Program-made: the position numbers and the translations under genes
Source: CAITJF01 sp032654645
GTDB lineage: Bacteria > Pseudomonadota > Gammaproteobacteria > Burkholderiales > Gallionellaceae
DNA length: 64,000 nucleotides
Assembly (NCBI GenBank): GCA_032654645.1
Contig: JAULAW010000016.1
Span: 124,001-188,000 of the forward strand
Reading direction: 5' to 3'
Notes under the pieces: model-generated
Seen by the model: the letters and a program-made list of their open reading frames with translations, nothing else
The model's database searches: none
What the model was told of the DNA's origin: nothing
In this document: piece after piece, positions 15,736 through 24,732 of the stretch
Layout: each line of letters begins with the position of its first letter
Position numbering within the stretch: the stretch's first letter is position 1

Positions 15736-16211
15736 TTCGCTTGCGGTTTGCGGCGGGCCGGCGTTTTGCGCACCGCTTCCACAGCATCAGCAAAATCGCC
15801 CACGTCCTGAAAGCTTTTGTACACCGAGGCGAAGCGGATATAGGCGACCTTGTCCAGTTTCAGCAATTCCTTCATCACCATCTCGCCGATCTGGCGCGAG
15901 CCGATCTCGCGTTCGCCGAGCGCGAAAACTTTTTGCTTCACATGGTCGATGGCGGCATCCACCAGTTCCGTCGGCACCGGGCGCTTGTGCAGCGCGCGAC
16001 TGAAACTGGTGCGCAGTTTTTCCTCATCGAACTCGCTGCGCATCCCGTTCTGTTTGACCACCTGCGGCATGCGCAACTCCACCGTTTCAAAGGTGGTAAA
16101 GCGTTTTTCGCAGGACAGGCAGCGGCGGCGGCGGCGGATGCTTTCGCCCTCTTCGTTTTCGCGCGTGTCCACCACCTGGGTGTCGGGGCCTTTACAGAAT
16201 GGGCATTTCAT
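15732..16211 (-). CDS. nrdR: Transcriptional repressor NrdR
   Basis: A protein of 159 residues that represses ribonucleotide reductase genes when bound to (d)ATP. The N-terminal zinc ribbon has CPFC and CLSCEKRFTTFE with RRRRRC, followed by an ATP-cone domain (VVKQNGMRSEFDEEKLRTSF to VAYIRFASVYKSFQD). Length and motifs are typical. It precedes ribD with a four-base overlap, a common proteobacterial order after glyA. Confidence 0.96.
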   Translation of the reverse strand: MKCPFCKGPDTQVVDTRENEEGESIRRRRRCLSCEKRFTTFETVELRMPQVVKQNGMRSEFDEEKLRTSFSRALHKRPVPTELVDAAIDHVKQKVFALGEREIGSRQIGEMVMKELLKLDKVAYIRFASVYKSFQDVGDFADAVEAVRKTPARRKPQAN

Positions 16212-16307
16212 AAGTGCAGTCGTTAGTCGATAGTCGCTAGTTTTTAGTTAGAGGCCGCCGCGTAGCGGCGACAAGTCAACTAACGACTAGCGACTAACGT
16301 CTATCAA
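16212..16307. repeat. CGACTAACG/CGTTAGTCG inverted repeat between glyA and nrdR
   Basis: Left CGTTAGTCGATAGTCGCTAG (16221-16240), a short GC hairpin in the centre, then CTAACGACTAGCGACTAACG. The same words flank nusB's downstream element near 8750 and 8995. It fills the gap between two co-directional genes. Confidence 0.65.
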
Positions 16308-17555
16308 CTATGCTCCATACACCGGAAATTTCGCGCACATCTGCTTCGCTTCGCCGGCGACGCGCGCGATCACCGCTTCGTCGTTCGGCGCGTCCAGCAC
16401 GTCCGCAATCAGGTGCGCCAGTTTCTCCGCTTCCAGTTCCTTGAAGCCGCGCGTGGTCATCGCAGGGCTGCCGATGCGGATGCCGCTGGTGACGAAAGGC
16501 TTTTGCGGGTCGTTGGGGATGGCATTTTTGTTCACCGTGATATGCGCCCTGCCCAGCGCCGCTTCGGCGTCCTTGCCGGTGATGTGCTTGGGTTGCAGAT
16601 CCACCAGGAACACGTGGCTGTCGGTGCGCCCGGACACGATGCGCAGGCCGCGTTCCTGCAACACCCTGGACATCACGCGCGCGTTGTCCACCACCTGCCT
16701 CTGGTACACCTTGAATTCCTTGCTCATCGCTTCCTTGAACGCCACGGCCTTGGCGGCAATAACGTGCATCAGCGGGCCGCCCTGGATGCCGGGAAAAATC
16801 GCCGAGTTCAGCACTTTCTCGTATTCTGCCTTGGCGAGAATAATGCCGCCGCGCGGGCCGCGCAGAGTCTTGTGGGTAGTGGTGGTCACGAAATCCGCGA
16901 TACCGACGGGGTTCGGGTACACGCCTGCCGCGACCAAACCGGCGTAGTGCGCCATGTCCACAAACAGATACGCATCCACGCTGTCGGCGATGGCGCGGAA
17001 ACGTTTCCAGTCAATCACCAGCGAGTAGGCGGATGCGCCTGCCACGATCATCTTGGGCTTGTGCGCCAACGCCAGCGCCTGCACCTGGTCATAATCAATT
17101 TCTTCTTTTTCATTCAGCCCGTAGGTAATCGCGTTATACAGCTTGCCGCTGATATTCACCGCCGCGCCGTGGGTCAAGTGGCCGCCGTGCGCCAGCGACA
17201 TGCCGAGGATGGTGTCGCCCGGCTTGAGCACCGCCATGTACACCGCCTGGTTGGCCTGCGAGCCGGAATGCGGCTGCACGTTGGCGTACTCTGCGCCGAA
17301 CAGCGCCTTGGCGCGGTCTATGGCCAACTGCTCGGCCACGTCCACATATTCGCAGCCGCCGTAGTAGCGCTTGCCGGGATAGCCCTCGGCATACTTGTTG
17401 GTGAGCTGGCTGCCCTGCGCTTCCATTACCGCCGGGCTGGAGTAGTTTTCCGACGCGATCAGCTCGATGTGATCTTCCTGGCGACGATTTTCATCCTGAA
17501 TGGCCGCCCACAATTCCGGGTCGGTTTTTGCGATGGTGTTTTTGCTGGAGTACAT
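16308..17555 (-). CDS. glyA: Serine hydroxymethyltransferase
   Basis: A PLP enzyme of 415 residues that interconverts serine and glycine and charges tetrahydrofolate with a one-carbon unit. Visible are IELIASENYSSPAVMEAQGS, YYGGCEYVD, and the PLP-lysine motif VTTTTHKTLRGPRGG, plus GGPLMHVIAAKAVA. It is the upstream-most gene of the nrdR-rib series on this strand; upstream of its start lies a transposon edge. Confidence 0.97.
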   Translation of the reverse strand: MYSSKNTIAKTDPELWAAIQDENRRQEDHIELIASENYSSPAVMEAQGSQLTNKYAEGYPGKRYYGGCEYVDVAEQLAIDRAKALFGAEYANVQPHSGSQANQAVYMAVLKPGDTILGMSLAHGGHLTHGAAVNISGKLYNAITYGLNEKEEIDYDQVQALALAHKPKMIVAGASAYSLVIDWKRFRAIADSVDAYLFVDMAHYAGLVAAGVYPNPVGIADFVTTTTHKTLRGPRGGIILAKAEYEKVLNSAIFPGIQGGPLMHVIAAKAVAFKEAMSKEFKVYQRQVVDNARVMSRVLQERGLRIVSGRTDSHVFLVDLQPKHITGKDAEAALGRAHITVNKNAIPNDPQKPFVTSGIRIGSPAMTTRGFKELEAEKLAHLIADVLDAPNDEAVIARVAGEAKQMCAKFPVYGA

Positions 17556-17715
17556 GACGGCCTTCCGAAATAACGATAAACGTGAAAGGCGCGCATTTTA
17601 TCACGTCGGCGGGGAAGGGCGGAAATGCAAGCATTGTCCAATGGGGTTTGAGTCTGAGCGGGGGACGTGAATCCAACGGGGTTTGAGTCTGAGCTGGTTG
17701 CCGTGATCGGTCATT

Positions 17716-18417
17716 ATGCGAGGCATGGTGATCAATATGAACGACAAACAGCTGCACACCCTGGCCGATTTGCAGGCCTTTTTAACCGGAACCGTGGTGA
17801 GGGATTTCACGGTGACCGCAGACCAGCGGTACGAATTCATCGCGCGTACCGTGCGGCGTTTCGGCTACGCCCGGTTGAAACGCGCCGACAAGGCGGTAAT
17901 TCTGCGCTTCCTCGAGCGCGTCAGCGGCTGCTCGCGCCAACAGCTCACCCGGCTGGTCAAGCGTGGCTGCGAGCGACGCAAACTGGTCAATCGCCACCAA
18001 GGGTCACGAACCAGCTTTGCCCGCATCTACACGGGCGCTGACGTGCTCCTGCTCGCCCATACCGACACCTTGCACGGCACGCTATCCGGCCTGGCAACCA
18101 AGAAGCTCATGGAACGGGCTTACGGCATCTTCGGCGATGCCCGCTACCAACGCCTGGCGACAATCTCGGTGGCCCACCTGTACAACCTGCGCCAGCGCCC
18201 CAGCTATCAGCACCAGCGTCAGGTCTGGACCAAGACCAGACCCGCGACGGTCCCTATCGGCGAACGCCGCGCGCCAACCCCCAACAACCGGCCCGGATAT
18301 TTGCGCGTGGACAGCGTCCACCAGGGCGATCTGGACGGCATCAAAGGCGTCTATCACATCAATGCCGTGGACTGCGTCACCCAGCACGAAGGCGTCGCGA
18401 CCTGCGATAACCAATGA
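17716..18417 (+). pseudogene. Integrase-core transposase, 5' half (interrupted)
   Basis: About 230 residues. The N-terminal part has a DNA-binding helix region (LERVSGCSRQQLTRLVKRG, then KLMERAYGIFGDARYQRLA), followed by ISVAHLYNLRQRPSYQ and the first catalytic Asp block in RVDSVHQGDLDGIKGVYHI. The homology stops after VTQHEGVATCD at about 18408, where foreign sequence begins; the partner at 20092 resumes with ISEAFLLPVLE. It is the same family as the truncated gene at 11513-12325, but here the N-terminus is preserved. Confidence 0.85.
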
Positions 18418-18446
18418 CTTACCCAGCGTTTTTTGCTGGGTTAGTC
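18416..18446. repeat. Hairpin at the IS1182 insertion edge
   Basis: GACTTACCCAGCG and GCTGGGTTAGTC form a stem of about 12 pairs around a T-rich loop. It lies between the broken transposase codon and the left terminal repeat. IS1182-family elements often insert beside such stem-loops, but whether this belonged to the target or came with the element cannot be told from one copy. Confidence 0.55.
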
Positions 18447-18452
18447 AGATGG

Positions 18453-20080
18453 CTAGCAGCCTGTCTGGCTTCCCGTTAATCTCAACAACAACTCGGACTT
18501 GCCGAGCGGATTTGATCGTGATTTCATAAATTGCATTTTCAGTTTCTCATCAAACTGTTTTTGGTCGCTTGATAACGGTCATTTTCATCGCAAATCGCCT
18601 CGTTGCCGCTCAAAACTACCCCGCCAACACGAACATTCGCTTCAAATTCCACGCCATCGCGACCAGATTAAACTCGCCGCTGACGTTTTCCAATCCCCGC
18701 AACGAGAATTGCCGGAATCCCAGTATCGCCTTGATGATGCCGAACACCGGTTCCACCGTGCATTTGCGTTTCGCATAGAGTGCCCGCCCCGCCATCGTCA
18801 GCAGCAAATGGCGCATCTTCTCGACCTCCGTGGCATCCGCCGATAGTGGCGGCGGCTCGGTGAATCGCGCCATCGGGTCGGGGTGGTGTTCCTCGCGCTT
18901 CACCGCGATCAACGGGGTGATTTTCTGTTCGCCGCAGGCATTGACGTTGGCCTCCGAGAAATAACCCGTGTCCGCGACCAGATTGCCGGGCTTGCCCAGC
19001 TCGACCGGCAATGCCTTGAGCTGTTCGAGTATCGGTTCGACTTGCTGCTTGTCGTTGCACGCCTGCACGGTGTTGCTCGTCACGATCAGCATGCTGTCCA
19101 TGTCCACCGCAATCTGGCTGTTGTAGCACTGGTCGAACCCGCCGTCGGATACTTTCATGATGCGCGATTCTTCGTCGGTGAGGTTGATCTGGTCTTTGTC
19201 CTGCGCGCCTTCCACAGGGGGAGCAGGAGGTTTGCCCCGAGGTTTGTTTCCGCTTTCCTTTGCCTTCGCTTCGCGCTTGGCAAGCTTGGCCTGGTAGTCG
19301 GCTTGCTCTTGCTCGAACCGTTCTTTGGCGCGCTCTTCGATCTTGGCTTTAGCCCCGGCGATAGCCTTGAGGCAATCTTCGCGGCGGGCGATCTCGTCGG
19401 GCAGGTTCATGCCGTCCGGTATCTTCTCGTTGTCCGCCGCTTCGGCCAGCTCCATGAGCTTCTTTACTTCGCATTTCAGTTGTTCTTCCAGCTTATTGAT
19501 GTGCCCGTAACTCATGGCGCTGTGTTTGGATGCGTTGGCTTTGATCTTGCTGCCGTCCAGCGCGATGTTGCCGAGGTTGAGCACGCCCAGGGTGCGGGCG
19601 ATCAACAGGACTTGCACCATCAGCCCTTCGATCTCTTTCAGGAACCGTTTGCGGAAGGTGTTCAGCGTGTTGTGGTCGGGGTGCTCGTCTGCGGCCACAA
19701 AGCGGAAGGCGACCGAATCGTAGGTGGCGTTTTCCAGCTTGCGGCTGGAGAACACGCCCGTGGCGTAGCCGTAAACCAGAACGGACAGCAGCAATGCCGG
19801 GTGATACGGATCGCTCCCGCTGGTGCCGTAGGCGCGTTCCATGGGCTTCAGGTCCAGCTGATCGACAATCTCAACAACAAATCGCGACAAGTGATGCTCC
19901 GGTAGCCAGTCGCTCATCGAAGGCGGGAACAGGTAGTTCATGTCACGTTTGATCGGCTTGAAGCGGCTCATGGAATTATATTCAACTTATTGATTAACAA
20001 GCGTAATTATACCGCACCGCAACTGTAATTTGTTGGTTGTTTACGATATTTTTTATCGTGGAAGCCAGACAGGCTGCTAG
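18453..20080. mobile_element. IS1182-family insertion sequence
   Basis: Perfect 21-bp terminal inverted repeats at 18453-18473 (starting CTAGCAGCCTGTCTGG) and 20060-20080. One intact transposase gene on the minus strand fills the element. It lies within the rve transposase gene. No clean target duplication was found. Confidence 0.85.
18616..19971 (-). CDS. IS1182 family transposase
   Basis: A protein of 451 residues. The N-terminal DUF772-like domain has SMSDWLPEHHLSRFVVEIVD, DPYHPALLLSVLVYGYATG and PDHNTLNTFRKRF. The DDE catalytic domain has ALDGSKIKANASK, GGFDQCYNSQIAVD, VADTGYFSEAN and the C-terminal EPVFGIIKAILGFRQFSLRG. A charged linker (KAKIEERAKERFEQEQADYQ) separates the halves, as is usual here. 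The frame is complete, so the element may still be active. Confidence 0.92.
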   Translation of the reverse strand: MSRFKPIKRDMNYLFPPSMSDWLPEHHLSRFVVEIVDQLDLKPMERAYGTSGSDPYHPALLLSVLVYGYATGVFSSRKLENATYDSVAFRFVAADEHPDHNTLNTFRKRFLKEIEGLMVQVLLIARTLGVLNLGNIALDGSKIKANASKHSAMSYGHINKLEEQLKCEVKKLMELAEAADNEKIPDGMNLPDEIARREDCLKAIAGAKAKIEERAKERFEQEQADYQAKLAKREAKAKESGNKPRGKPPAPPVEGAQDKDQINLTDEESRIMKVSDGGFDQCYNSQIAVDMDSMLIVTSNTVQACNDKQQVEPILEQLKALPVELGKPGNLVADTGYFSEANVNACGEQKITPLIAVKREEHHPDPMARFTEPPPLSADATEVEKMRHLLLTMAGRALYAKRKCTVEPVFGIIKAILGFRQFSLRGLENVSGEFNLVAMAWNLKRMFVLAG

Positions 20081-20091
20081 TAGTTTCATCA

Positions 20092-20664
20092 GAAGATCAG
20101 CGAGGCATTCCTCCTCCCGGTGCTCGAAGCGCTGCTGCTGGGTTTCCCCTTCGTCATCCACGGCTTCCACAGCGATAACGGCTCCGAATACATCAATAAA
20201 CGTGTCGCGAAACTGCTCAATAAACTGCTCATCGAAGAGCAAACAAAATCGCGCTCCCGGCACAGCAACGACAACGCCCAGGCCGAATCCAAAAACGGCG
20301 CCATCGTGCGCAAACACCTGGGTTACAGCCACATCCCGCAATGCTTCGCGGCACCGGTGAACGCCTTCTGCCGCGACCACCTCAACCCCTATATCACAAC
20401 CACGAACTTTTCTTTTTTTCCGAAACCATCACCGATGCAAAAGGCCGCCAGCGCAAGCGTTATCCCTACGAGCTGATGATGGCCCCCTACGAGAAACTCA
20501 AGTCACTGCCCGAGGCCAAGCAATATCTCAAGCACGACATTACGTTTCAGCAGCTCGATGCGCAAGCCAGGGAAATCAGTGATAATGAGGCCGCACAGCG
20601 TTTGAACGACGCGCGTGCAGTTCTCTTCAAAACCATTTTTAACAGATCGAAAGCGGCTGCTTAA
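20092..20664 (+). pseudogene. Integrase-core transposase, 3' half (frameshifted)
   Basis: It continues the gene broken at 18408: ISEAFLLPVLEALLLGFPFV, HSDNGSEYINKRVAKLL, and the catalytic Glu in SNDNAQAESKNGAIVRKHLG. Around 20400 (after NPYI) the frame shifts; the remainder is read in another frame as FSETITDAKGRQRKRYPYEL to NRSKAAA at 20664. The shift lies in the stretch aligned with the FHRPCMFATE region of the other copy. Confidence 0.82.
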
Positions 20665-20786
20665 AACTCTTAAAAGCGCAACCCTTCAGACTCAAACCTC
20701 GATTGGAATGTACTTAGACCGAAATACATAGATAATCCGGCCCATGCATTCTCCAATGCTAAGGACAACCAGCCCCGCCGCCCGTC

Positions 20787-21101
20787 ATGAAGACGGCCAC
20801 GAAGAATTGCTTTCTCCGCAACGAGCCGCTAGCATCCGCAGAAGCAACGATCATGAAAAACCATCTCCCCATTGATAATCCGTCCAAGACCAGGCCGCAG
20901 GCTGCTGCAAAACGGCCTGCGCTGCCGATCCATGCGGGCAAGGGTGGATTCCAGGCGGCGATAGCCGATGCCCACAGCCACCGCTCTCTGCTCGATGCCG
21001 CTGACGATGCACAATCTCATCATCTGCCTCTGGCCACCTTCGACAAGGATTTCCGCCGTCTGATGAAGCCCAGCATGGTTACGGTGTTGCCAACAAAATG
21101 A
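20787..21101 (+). pseudogene. Probable PIN-domain (VapC-like) remnant upstream of ftsE
   Basis: An open frame of 104 residues whose last 35 (ADDAQSHHLPLATFDKDFRR followed by a short hydrophobic end) resemble the C-terminal strand of PIN-domain toxins, where LPLATxDxDFxR is typical. The first 60 residues are unlike PIN proteins and lack the N-terminal catalytic Asp, so it is best seen as a fused fragment. Its end overlaps the ftsE start by four bases. Confidence 0.4.
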
Positions 21102-21751
21102 TCAGCTTCAACAAGGTTTGCAAGCGCTATCCCGGCGGTTACGAGGCGCTGAAGAATGTCAGTTTTGAAATCGCCGAGGGTGAGATGGTGTTCCTCACCG
21201 GCCATTCCGGCGCGGGCAAGAGCACCCTGCTCAACCTCATCGCCGCCATCGAGCGGCCCAACAGCGGCAGCGTGGTAGTCAAGGGGCAGAACGTCGGTTC
21301 GCTCAAGGGCGGCGCGCTGCCCTACCTGCGCCGCAACCTCGGCCTGATTTTTCAAGATCACAAATTGTTGTTCGACCGCAGCGTGTTCGACAACGTAATG
21401 TTGCCGCTGCAAATCTGCGGCTTTGACTATCGCGAAAGTGACAAGCGTGTGCGCGCTGCGCTCGACAAAGTGGGCCTGTTGCCGCGCGAAAAAGCCAACC
21501 CCATCGCTTTGTCCGGCGGCGAACAACAGCGCCTGTGCATTGCCCGCGCCATCGTAAGCCGCCCCTCCATCCTGCTGGCGGACGAGCCGACCGGCAACCT
21601 CGATACGGACTATGCCGCCGACATCATGGGCATTTTCAAATCGTTCCATCAGGTCGGCGTCACCCTGCTGATCGCCAGCCACGACGCGGGTATCTTGCGC
21701 CAGTTCGGGGCGCGCACGCTGGCGTTGAAACAGGGGGAATTGCAGCCATGA
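21098..21751 (+). CDS. ftsE: Cell division ATP-binding protein FtsE
   Basis: An ABC ATPase of 217 residues that, with FtsX, couples the divisome to activation of peptidoglycan amidases. Visible are Walker A GHSGAGKST, the Q-loop in FQDHKLL, the signature LSGGEQQR, Walker B ILLADEPTGNLD, and the switch His in IASHD. It overlaps ftsX by four bases (ATGA at 21748). The usual upstream partner ftsY is not present; mobile DNA adjoins instead. Confidence 0.96.
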   Translation: MISFNKVCKRYPGGYEALKNVSFEIAEGEMVFLTGHSGAGKSTLLNLIAAIERPNSGSVVVKGQNVGSLKGGALPYLRRNLGLIFQDHKLLFDRSVFDNVMLPLQICGFDYRESDKRVRAALDKVGLLPREKANPIALSGGEQQRLCIARAIVSRPSILLADEPTGNLDTDYAADIMGIFKSFHQVGVTLLIASHDAGILRQFGARTLALKQGELQP

Positions 21752-22656
21752 ATAACTGGCTGGTGCAACATGTCAGCGGACTGCTGTCCACGCTGCGCCG
21801 CCTCCGCGCCACACCGGTATCCAGCTTGCTGAACATCCTGGTCATCGGCATCGCGCTCAGCCTGCCGGCAGGCATGTATGTGCTGTTGCAGAACATACAG
21901 AGCCTGGCCGAACAAGTTGCAGGTGCGCCGCAGATCAGTGTGTTCATGAGTATGGATGCCAGCCACGACGACATCTCCCGCATCGGCAGGCAATTGAAAC
22001 AGCATGAGGCAGTCGGTCAGGTTGAATTCGTACCGCGTGCGCAGGCATTAGAGCAGTTCAAACGCAGCACTGGGCTGGCGGATGTGATCGGTGGGCTGAC
22101 GCAAAATCCGCTGCCGGATGCCTATATCGTTTTCCCGAATAAAACCGGTGCCGGGGCGCTGGAAGACCTGCGCGATGAATTGCAAAAATGGCCCAAGCTG
22201 GAGCATGTGCAACTGGATTCGGCATGGGCGCGCAAGCTGGAAGCGCTGCTCAAGTTTGGCCGGCAGGCGGTACTGATTCTCGCCGTACTGCTCAGCTTCG
22301 CGCTTGTTGCCGTTACTTTCAACACCATCCGCCTGCAAATTCTCACCCAACGCGATGAAATCGAAGTGTCCAAACTGATCGGCGCCACCAATGCATTTAT
22401 CCGCCGGCCTTTTCTGTATTTCGGTCTATTGCAAGGTCTGCTGGGTGGCGTAGCGGCGTGGCTTATCATCATTGCCGGTTTGTTCCTGCTCAACGGCAGC
22501 CTCACCGAGCTGGCGCAACTGTATGCCAGCAGCTTCGCCTTGCACGCTCCCTCTGCAGGCGACACCCTTATGCTTCTGGGTTTCTCCGCCTTCCTCGGCT
22601 GGTTGGGCGCATGGCTATCGGTGGCGCAGCACCTGTGGCAGATTGAACCTGGGTAA
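21748..22656 (+). CDS. ftsX: Cell division protein FtsX
   Basis: The membrane partner of FtsE, 302 residues. A cytoplasmic N-terminus and first membrane helix (LLNILVIGIALSLPAGMYVLL) precede a periplasmic loop (about residues 50-160, with QISVFMSMDAS) that in the family contacts amidase regulators. Three further helices follow, with the conserved TQRDEIEVSKLIGATNAFIRRPF between them. The start is the ATG overlapping the ftsE stop. Confidence 0.95.
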   Translation: MNNWLVQHVSGLLSTLRRLRATPVSSLLNILVIGIALSLPAGMYVLLQNIQSLAEQVAGAPQISVFMSMDASHDDISRIGRQLKQHEAVGQVEFVPRAQALEQFKRSTGLADVIGGLTQNPLPDAYIVFPNKTGAGALEDLRDELQKWPKLEHVQLDSAWARKLEALLKFGRQAVLILAVLLSFALVAVTFNTIRLQILTQRDEIEVSKLIGATNAFIRRPFLYFGLLQGLLGGVAAWLIIIAGLFLLNGSLTELAQLYASSFALHAPSAGDTLMLLGFSAFLGWLGAWLSVAQHLWQIEPG

Positions 22657-22678
22657 GTGCCCCCGGCAACCTGATCTG

Positions 22679-23227
22679 TCAGTGCAATGCCCCAGTTGCC
22701 ACCGCTCCGTCTTTGACAGGTAGCAAATTAACGAAGCGACCTTGCGCCTCGGTGAACAGTTCAAATTCCGGCGCTCCAATCGTGCGTTTTTTCTTGCTGA
22801 TGCCTTTGGGCTTGATGGGCACTTGCGCAATCCATACACCGTGCCGGGTTTCCAGCGTCATGGACACCACGTCCACGGCATAGGGTGACTCGGCGATTGA
22901 TCCGTAGCGTTCGTAAATCTCATCCATCATGTGCATCTTGTCCTTGCGAAGCAACCAAGCTTCCATAATCATGAAAATGTAGTCCGCATTTTGGAGTTCA
23001 GCCACCAATCTGATTGATCCTGCTGAACTGTCTTTGTCAGCTTCACTACCAGTGTCCAACACAACTGTGGCAGCAGTATTGGAATCGAAACTTCCAACGA
23101 AAGCGATGCCTGCAAGTGGCCTGCCCTCTTCCAGAATTCCACGAGCAGTCCGGATTAGCGGAGTGATGATATTCAGGTATGAGTCTGGAATGTTCAACGT
23201 TTGCCTTTCAGTATTCGCTTGCAGCAC
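22679..23227 (-). CDS. Hypothetical protein
   Basis: A protein of 182 residues that I do not recognise. It begins with a predicted helix (LNIPDSYLNIITPLIRTARG) and is mainly mixed alpha/beta with no signal peptide or membrane segment. A short stretch (ADYIFMIMEAWLLRKDKMHMM) is hydrophobic. The C-terminal part has a basic patch (KPKGISKKKRTIG) followed by PEFELFTEAQGRFVNLLP. It lies convergently to ftsX with a 22-base gap. Codon use looks ordinary, and the frame is complete. Confidence 0.65.
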   Translation of the reverse strand: MLQANTERQTLNIPDSYLNIITPLIRTARGILEEGRPLAGIAFVGSFDSNTAATVVLDTGSEADKDSSAGSIRLVAELQNADYIFMIMEAWLLRKDKMHMMDEIYERYGSIAESPYAVDVVSMTLETRHGVWIAQVPIKPKGISKKKRTIGAPEFELFTEAQGRFVNLLPVKDGAVATGALH

Positions 23228-23268
23228 AAGATGAAGTGAGTCACTTCGCGCAAAGCCTGACCGTAAGG

Positions 23269-23877
23269 TTACTGAATCAAGCCTTCTGCTTTCATCGCCG
23301 ACTGCGCGGCCGGGCGCACGGCAATTCGCGCCATGTATTCTTTGATCATTGGGAATGGGCTGAGATCGAAGCCGACATGGCTGCTCCAGCTCAGTACTAC
23401 AAACATATATGCATCTGCCACAGTAAAGCTGGCACCCATCAAATACGGCTTGTTCGCCAACTGCGTTTCCACATAGCCCAGTCGTTTGACAAGCAGATTA
23501 TGCGCATTGATTTTTACATCTTCTGTTGTGGCCTTATTGAACAATGGGCTAAACGTTTTATGGATTTCAGTGCCGATGAAAGTGAGCCATTCCTGCAGGC
23601 GGTAACGCCCCATCGTACCGGGTTTAGGCGCAAGGCCGGAGTTTGGCTGCTGGTCGGCAATGTATTGCAGTATCGCGGCGCCTTCGGTCAGGATGCTGCC
23701 ATCATCTAGCCGAACGGCAGGCACATAGCCTTTTGGATTGACCTGCATGAAATCCTCGCCGCTGGCGGTCGTTTTGGTAGGGGCATTCAATTTGTCAGTT
23801 TCAAACGGCAAGCCTGTTTCGCGCAGTGCGATGTGCGAAGCCAACGAACAGGCGCCTGGGATGTAATATAGTTTCAT
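23269..23877 (-). CDS. Glutathione S-transferase family protein
   Basis: A protein of 202 residues: an N-terminal thioredoxin-like GST domain (MKLYYIPGACSLASHIALRE, with the Cys/Ser region typical of beta-class bacterial GSTs) and a C-terminal helical domain (LGYVETQLANKPYLMGASFT, then VADAYMFVVLSW). It probably conjugates glutathione to electrophiles or reduces disulfides. The start is the ATG at 23877; nine residues upstream are non-conserved. Confidence 0.92.
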   Translation of the reverse strand: MKLYYIPGACSLASHIALRETGLPFETDKLNAPTKTTASGEDFMQVNPKGYVPAVRLDDGSILTEGAAILQYIADQQPNSGLAPKPGTMGRYRLQEWLTFIGTEIHKTFSPLFNKATTEDVKINAHNLLVKRLGYVETQLANKPYLMGASFTVADAYMFVVLSWSSHVGFDLSPFPMIKEYMARIAVRPAAQSAMKAEGLIQ

Positions 23878-23928
23878 GTGAGTTCCCTGAAAATGAATAA
23901 CCAACCGTGTGTATGACGGAGCAAGGAG

Positions 23929-24183
23929 CTACGATAACTTCAATTGTGCCTTCGACTTTCTGCCCGGTGCTGCTGGAGGAATATATCCAGCTATCCGGCA
24001 TCTTATTCCCTCTACTTTTTTGCCCTTCTCGAACTTAATTGAGAGGCATGCCATAATTTCTCCTCTGGCAGCAAGTTCCGACAAACAGAGGCGAACATTA
24101 GTAAGTGAGATACCTGTAGCTACAGCGATCTCCGTGTCGATTTGCTCACCATGTTTTTTTAGGTATTGCAGAATTTCTTCCAT
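23929..24183 (-). CDS. Small winged-helix DNA-binding protein
   Basis: About 84 residues from the ATG at 24183. MEEILQYLKKHGEQIDTEIA, then TGISLTNVRLCLSELAARGEI, is a winged helix-turn-helix of the MarR/ArsR-like size, followed by a wing with FEKGKKVEGIRCRIAGYIPP and a basic tail (GRKSKAQLKLS). An in-frame ATG at 24246 would add 21 residues without family character. It is divergent from nothing obvious and next to the GST gene; the target is unknown. Confidence 0.7.
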   Translation of the reverse strand: MEEILQYLKKHGEQIDTEIAVATGISLTNVRLCLSELAARGEIMACLSIKFEKGKKVEGIRCRIAGYIPPAAPGRKSKAQLKLS

Positions 24184-24246
24184 ATATTCATTATCGAAAA
24201 CAGTACAGTGAATGGAGTGAAGTATATCCCAACCGCGCCGTCGCAC

Positions 24247-24732
24247 CGAAGAAAGCGAACAACCACCCCCAATTTATTCTGCAACACGCCTGTATTTCCT
24301 GTAGGCGAACTTCCGCAATCGACCCACTTCTGCCTGTTAAGTAGGGGGTATGCGAAAGTCCGATGCCCAGCAAATACGCCAAGCTCAGACGTTCATCCAC
24401 TCGCTGCCTTCTCCTCTGCGGTACATTGTGGCAGAATAGTCAAGAGGATAGATCGGCGCAGCTGTGGCAAACGTGCCGTTAACCCAGATTGCTCATTAGG
24501 TTAGCAAAGCCCATCATTACGATGTAGGAGCCCGGTTTGCCGGATGTGAAATTGACATTCGGGCGATTGAACATTGCGCAACACCCGCAAGTGGTCACTT
24601 TGCAGGCGACTTGCAACCAGCCGGAGGCTGGGCAAGATCGTCACCGCCGTGGTTGTAATGGGCTAAAGCCCATATAACACATGTAGCAAGCTGCGCTCCA
24701 GCAAGGTTTTTTCCATTTTAAGGGCAAATTGA
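24247..24732. other. Gene-free stretch upstream of the fimV-like gene
   Basis: In 486 bases no supported gene or known RNA is seen. Short open frames on both strands lack family character. The interval must hold promoters for the winged-helix gene (leftward) and the fimV-like gene (rightward), but no confident hexamers were identified. Confidence 0.5.

Larger units (their letters stand above)
17645..20698. mobile_element. Integrase-core transposon interrupted by an IS1182-type element
   Basis: Outer ends share GGTTTGAGTCTGA: two direct copies at 17645 and 17680 on the left and the complement TCAGACTCAAACC at 20686-20698 on the right. Between them lie the two halves of an rve-type transposase gene separated by a second element with its own 21-bp terminal repeats. 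The transposase also carries a frameshift in its 3' half, so the outer element is inactive by itself. Confidence 0.75.

Noticed and set aside
16413..17573. 386-codon plus-strand frame opposite glyA
   Set aside because: Shadow of glyA; composition is typical of antisense frames in GC-rich genes.
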